64,000 bases of DNA from Fasciola hepatica (lineage: Eukaryota > Platyhelminthes > Trematoda > Plagiorchiida > Fasciolidae): the NCBI GenBank assembly GCA_948099385.1, contig CANUEZ040000196.1:4571001-4635000 (forward strand). The letters run 5' to 3'. Both the position numbers and the translations under genes were made by a program. The notes beneath the pieces are model-generated. The model was not told where the DNA came from and searched no databases. It saw nothing but the letters and a program-made list of their open reading frames with translations. Shown here piece by piece: positions 62,501-64,000 of this stretch (positions are counted from its first letter, which is position 1; each line of letters begins with the position of its first letter).

Positions 62501-62961
62501 TATGTTGAACAAGGCGTTGAGACCCATATGGGATAGCCTTGTGGTTTGGGTGTTCGACTGACATTCGTTCACCGCAACCCTTGTTCGTGTCCACGTATGG
62601 GCTATGTCCATGTGCAATGCTCATGATTCCCTTAGCGGATCCTACAGCTGTACAGTGCTTCCATAATTTTCAATGGTCAGTTCAGTGTTCAAGCTGCATG
62701 GAGAATCATATTATACAAATCTACTCTGCTACTGCTCTATTGCATTGTATGAGCAATCTGTGTGGATTGTTCATAAGGGAATGCCTTGGTTTTACTTAGG
62801 CCCATAAATAGAGAAGTGATGGAACATAGGATTGGATCGGTGTGCGAGAATTTGGTTGTTACCATTCAAAGCGAAAACGGAAGCCGAAGCCAATTTGGGG
62901 ATTGTGCTATATCATGTAGTGTATATGTTGAACAAAGCGTTCAGACCCATATGGGATAGCC
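59578..62961 (+). repeat. Eight exact 423-bp monomers
   Basis: Starts run from 59578 to 62539. GGATCATACAG or GGATCCTACAG marks 60001, 60424 and 62539. The CCACGTATGGGCTATG head is at 60424 and 62539. CACCATAACCC is at 61693 and 62116, with TTATCGACTGACAATCG at 61693. CAAGGCGTT for CAAAGCGTT is frequent in this stretch. Confidence 0.96.
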
Positions 62962-63383
62962 TTGTGGTTTGGGTGTTTGACTGACATTCGTTCACCCCAA
63001 CCCTTGTTCGTGTCTCCGAGTGGGCTCTGTCCATGTGCAATGCTCATGATTCCCTTAGCGGATCAACAGCTGTACAGTGCTTCCATAATTTTCAATGGTC
63101 AGTTCAGTGTTCAAGCTGCATGGAGAATCATATTATACAAATCTACTCTGCTACTGCTCTATTGCATTGTATGAGCAATCTGTGTGGATTGTTCATAAGG
63201 GAATGCCTTGGTTTTACTTAGGCCCATAAATAGAGAAGTGATGGAACATAGGATTGGATCGGTGTGCGAGAATTTGGTTGTTACCGTTCAAAGCGAAAGC
63301 GAAAGCCGAAGCCAATTTGGGGATTGTGCTATATCATGTAGTGTATATGTTGAACAAAGCGTTGAGACCCATATCGGATAGCC
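62962..63383 (+). repeat. Monomer of 422 bp, frameshift in small frame
   Basis: One A is lost in GGATCAACAGCTG, near 63066, shifting the 60-codon frame after about ten codons. The head has GTTTGACTGAC. The monomer is otherwise near consensus. Confidence 0.95.
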
Positions 63384-63806
63384 TTGTGATTTGGGTGTTC
63401 GACTGACATTCGTTCACTCCAACCCTTGTTCGTGTCCCCGTGTGGGCTCTGTCCATGTGCAATGCTCATGATTCCCTTAGCGGATCAAACAGCTGTACAG
63501 TGCTTCCATAATTTTCAATGGTCAGTTCAGTGTTCAAGCTGCATGGAGAATCATATTATACAAATCTACTCTGCTACTGCTCTATTGCATTGTATGAGCA
63601 ATCTGTGTGGATTGTTCATAAGGGAATGCCTTGGTTTTACTTAGGCCCATAAATAGAGAAGTGATGGAACATAGGATTGGATCGGTGTGCGAGAATTTGG
63701 TTGTTACCATTGGAAGCCAAAACGAAAGCCGAAGCCAATTTGGGGATTGTGCTATATCATGTAGTGTATATGTTGAACAAAGCGTTCAGACCCATATCGG
63801 ATAGCC
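63384..63806 (+). repeat. Monomer of 423 bp
   Basis: Last complete monomer. The head has CACTCCAACC and CCCCGTGTGGGCTCTG, intermediate between consensus and the CGTATGGGCTATG subfamily. The tail has ACCATTGGAAGCC, also seen near 45100. Confidence 0.96.
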
Positions 63807-64000
63807 TTGTGGTTTGGGTGTTCGACTGACATTCGTTCACCCCAACCCTTGTTCGTGTCTCCGAGTGGGTTCTGTCCATGTGCAATGCTCATGATTCCCT
63901 TAGCGGATCAAACAGCTGTACAGTGCTTCCATAATTTTCAATGGTCAGTTTAGTGTTCAAGCTGCATGGAGAATCATATTATACAAATCTACTCTGCTAC
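63807..64000 (+). repeat. Partial monomer at right edge
   Basis: The first 194 bases of a monomer, cut inside the small frame. It has GGTTCTGTCC and CAGTTTAGTG. The array continues beyond the window. Confidence 0.97.

Larger units (their letters stand above)
1..64000 (+). repeat. 423-bp satellite DNA array filling the whole window
   Basis: All monomers lie head to tail in one orientation. With unit position 1 at the TTG before TGGTTTGGG, 150 complete monomers run from 368 to 63806: 132 of 423 bp, 13 of 422, two of 424, two of 425 and one of 419. Runs of exact 423-bp spacing start at 787, 4593, 5438, 8822, 10089, 10934, 13051, 14319, 15590, 20667, 39278, 42238, 43508, 44776, 48582, 56195, 58732 and 63384. 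The lengths add up to the full span, so no transposon, gene or spacer is embedded. Pure arrays of this size with block-wise variant sharing are typical of eukaryotic satellite evolving by unequal exchange and conversion. I do not recognise the family, and the array continues past both edges. Confidence 0.99.

Noticed and set aside
1..64000. CRISPR-like direct repeats
   Set aside because: The repeated unit is 423 bp with no unique spacers and no cas genes; it is contiguous satellite.
1..64000. About 150 small plus-strand coding genes of 72-90 codons
   Set aside because: Those lengths depend on TTG or GTG starts; the ATG frame is 60 codons, is broken by indels and stops in several copies, and repeats only because the DNA repeats.
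1..64000. Hammerhead ribozyme, as found in some satellites
   Set aside because: The core CTGATGA and a matching GAAAC are absent from the consensus monomer.
1..64000. rRNA spacer sub-repeats or an embedded transposon
   Set aside because: No rRNA sequence, terminal repeats, target-site duplications or non-satellite sequence occurs; monomer lengths account for every base.
1..64000. Assembly artefact from copying one monomer
   Set aside because: Monomers differ by many substitutions and small indels that group by position and nested block, as expected of a real array. Exact copy number in duplicated blocks still depends on read length.

Overview
The whole 64,000-base window is one uninterrupted tandem array of a single satellite monomer of about 423 bp. 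I found no gene, RNA gene, transposon, CRISPR array or unique sequence. Using the TTG just before TGGTTTGGG as unit position 1, I followed 150 complete monomers head to tail on the + strand from 368 to 63806, with a partial monomer at each edge (1-367 and 63807-64000). Of the 150, 132 are exactly 423 bp, 13 are 422, two are 424, two are 425 and one is 419. These lengths sum exactly to the span, so nothing larger than a few bases is inserted anywhere. By hand count one monomer is about 44% G+C.

A long, pure, homogenised array like this points to eukaryotic heterochromatin (centromeric, pericentromeric, subtelomeric or interstitial). Nothing outside the array is present, so the organism and the chromosomal site cannot be read from this window. 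I do not recognise the monomer as a named satellite.

Each monomer has a 60-codon ATG frame (unit positions 79-261) closed by TAG, a short GAAAGC micro-repeat, an 8-bp palindrome, two short inverted-repeat pairs and a GGCCCATAAATAG motif. The frame looks like a by-product of homogenisation: 9 of the 18 off-length monomers carry their indel inside it, two monomers have stops in it, and its cysteines vary.

Layout: 0.4-17 kb is fairly uniform, with scattered indels and a dimer duplication near 4.2-5.9 kb. 17-27 kb has local single-monomer and variant sharing. 27-39 kb is the most structured part, with a CCGTGGTC subfamily, an AAGCCAACGCG subfamily, blocks repeated at nine- and four-monomer offsets, and a trimer duplication. 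39-54 kb has a second nine-monomer-offset duplication and an unusual replaced 20-bp patch in five monomers. 54-64 kb has a six-monomer duplication and a CGTATGGGCTATG subfamily. There is no protein pathway here; the biology is array evolution by unequal exchange and gene conversion, plus whatever chromatin or transcript role the satellite may have.
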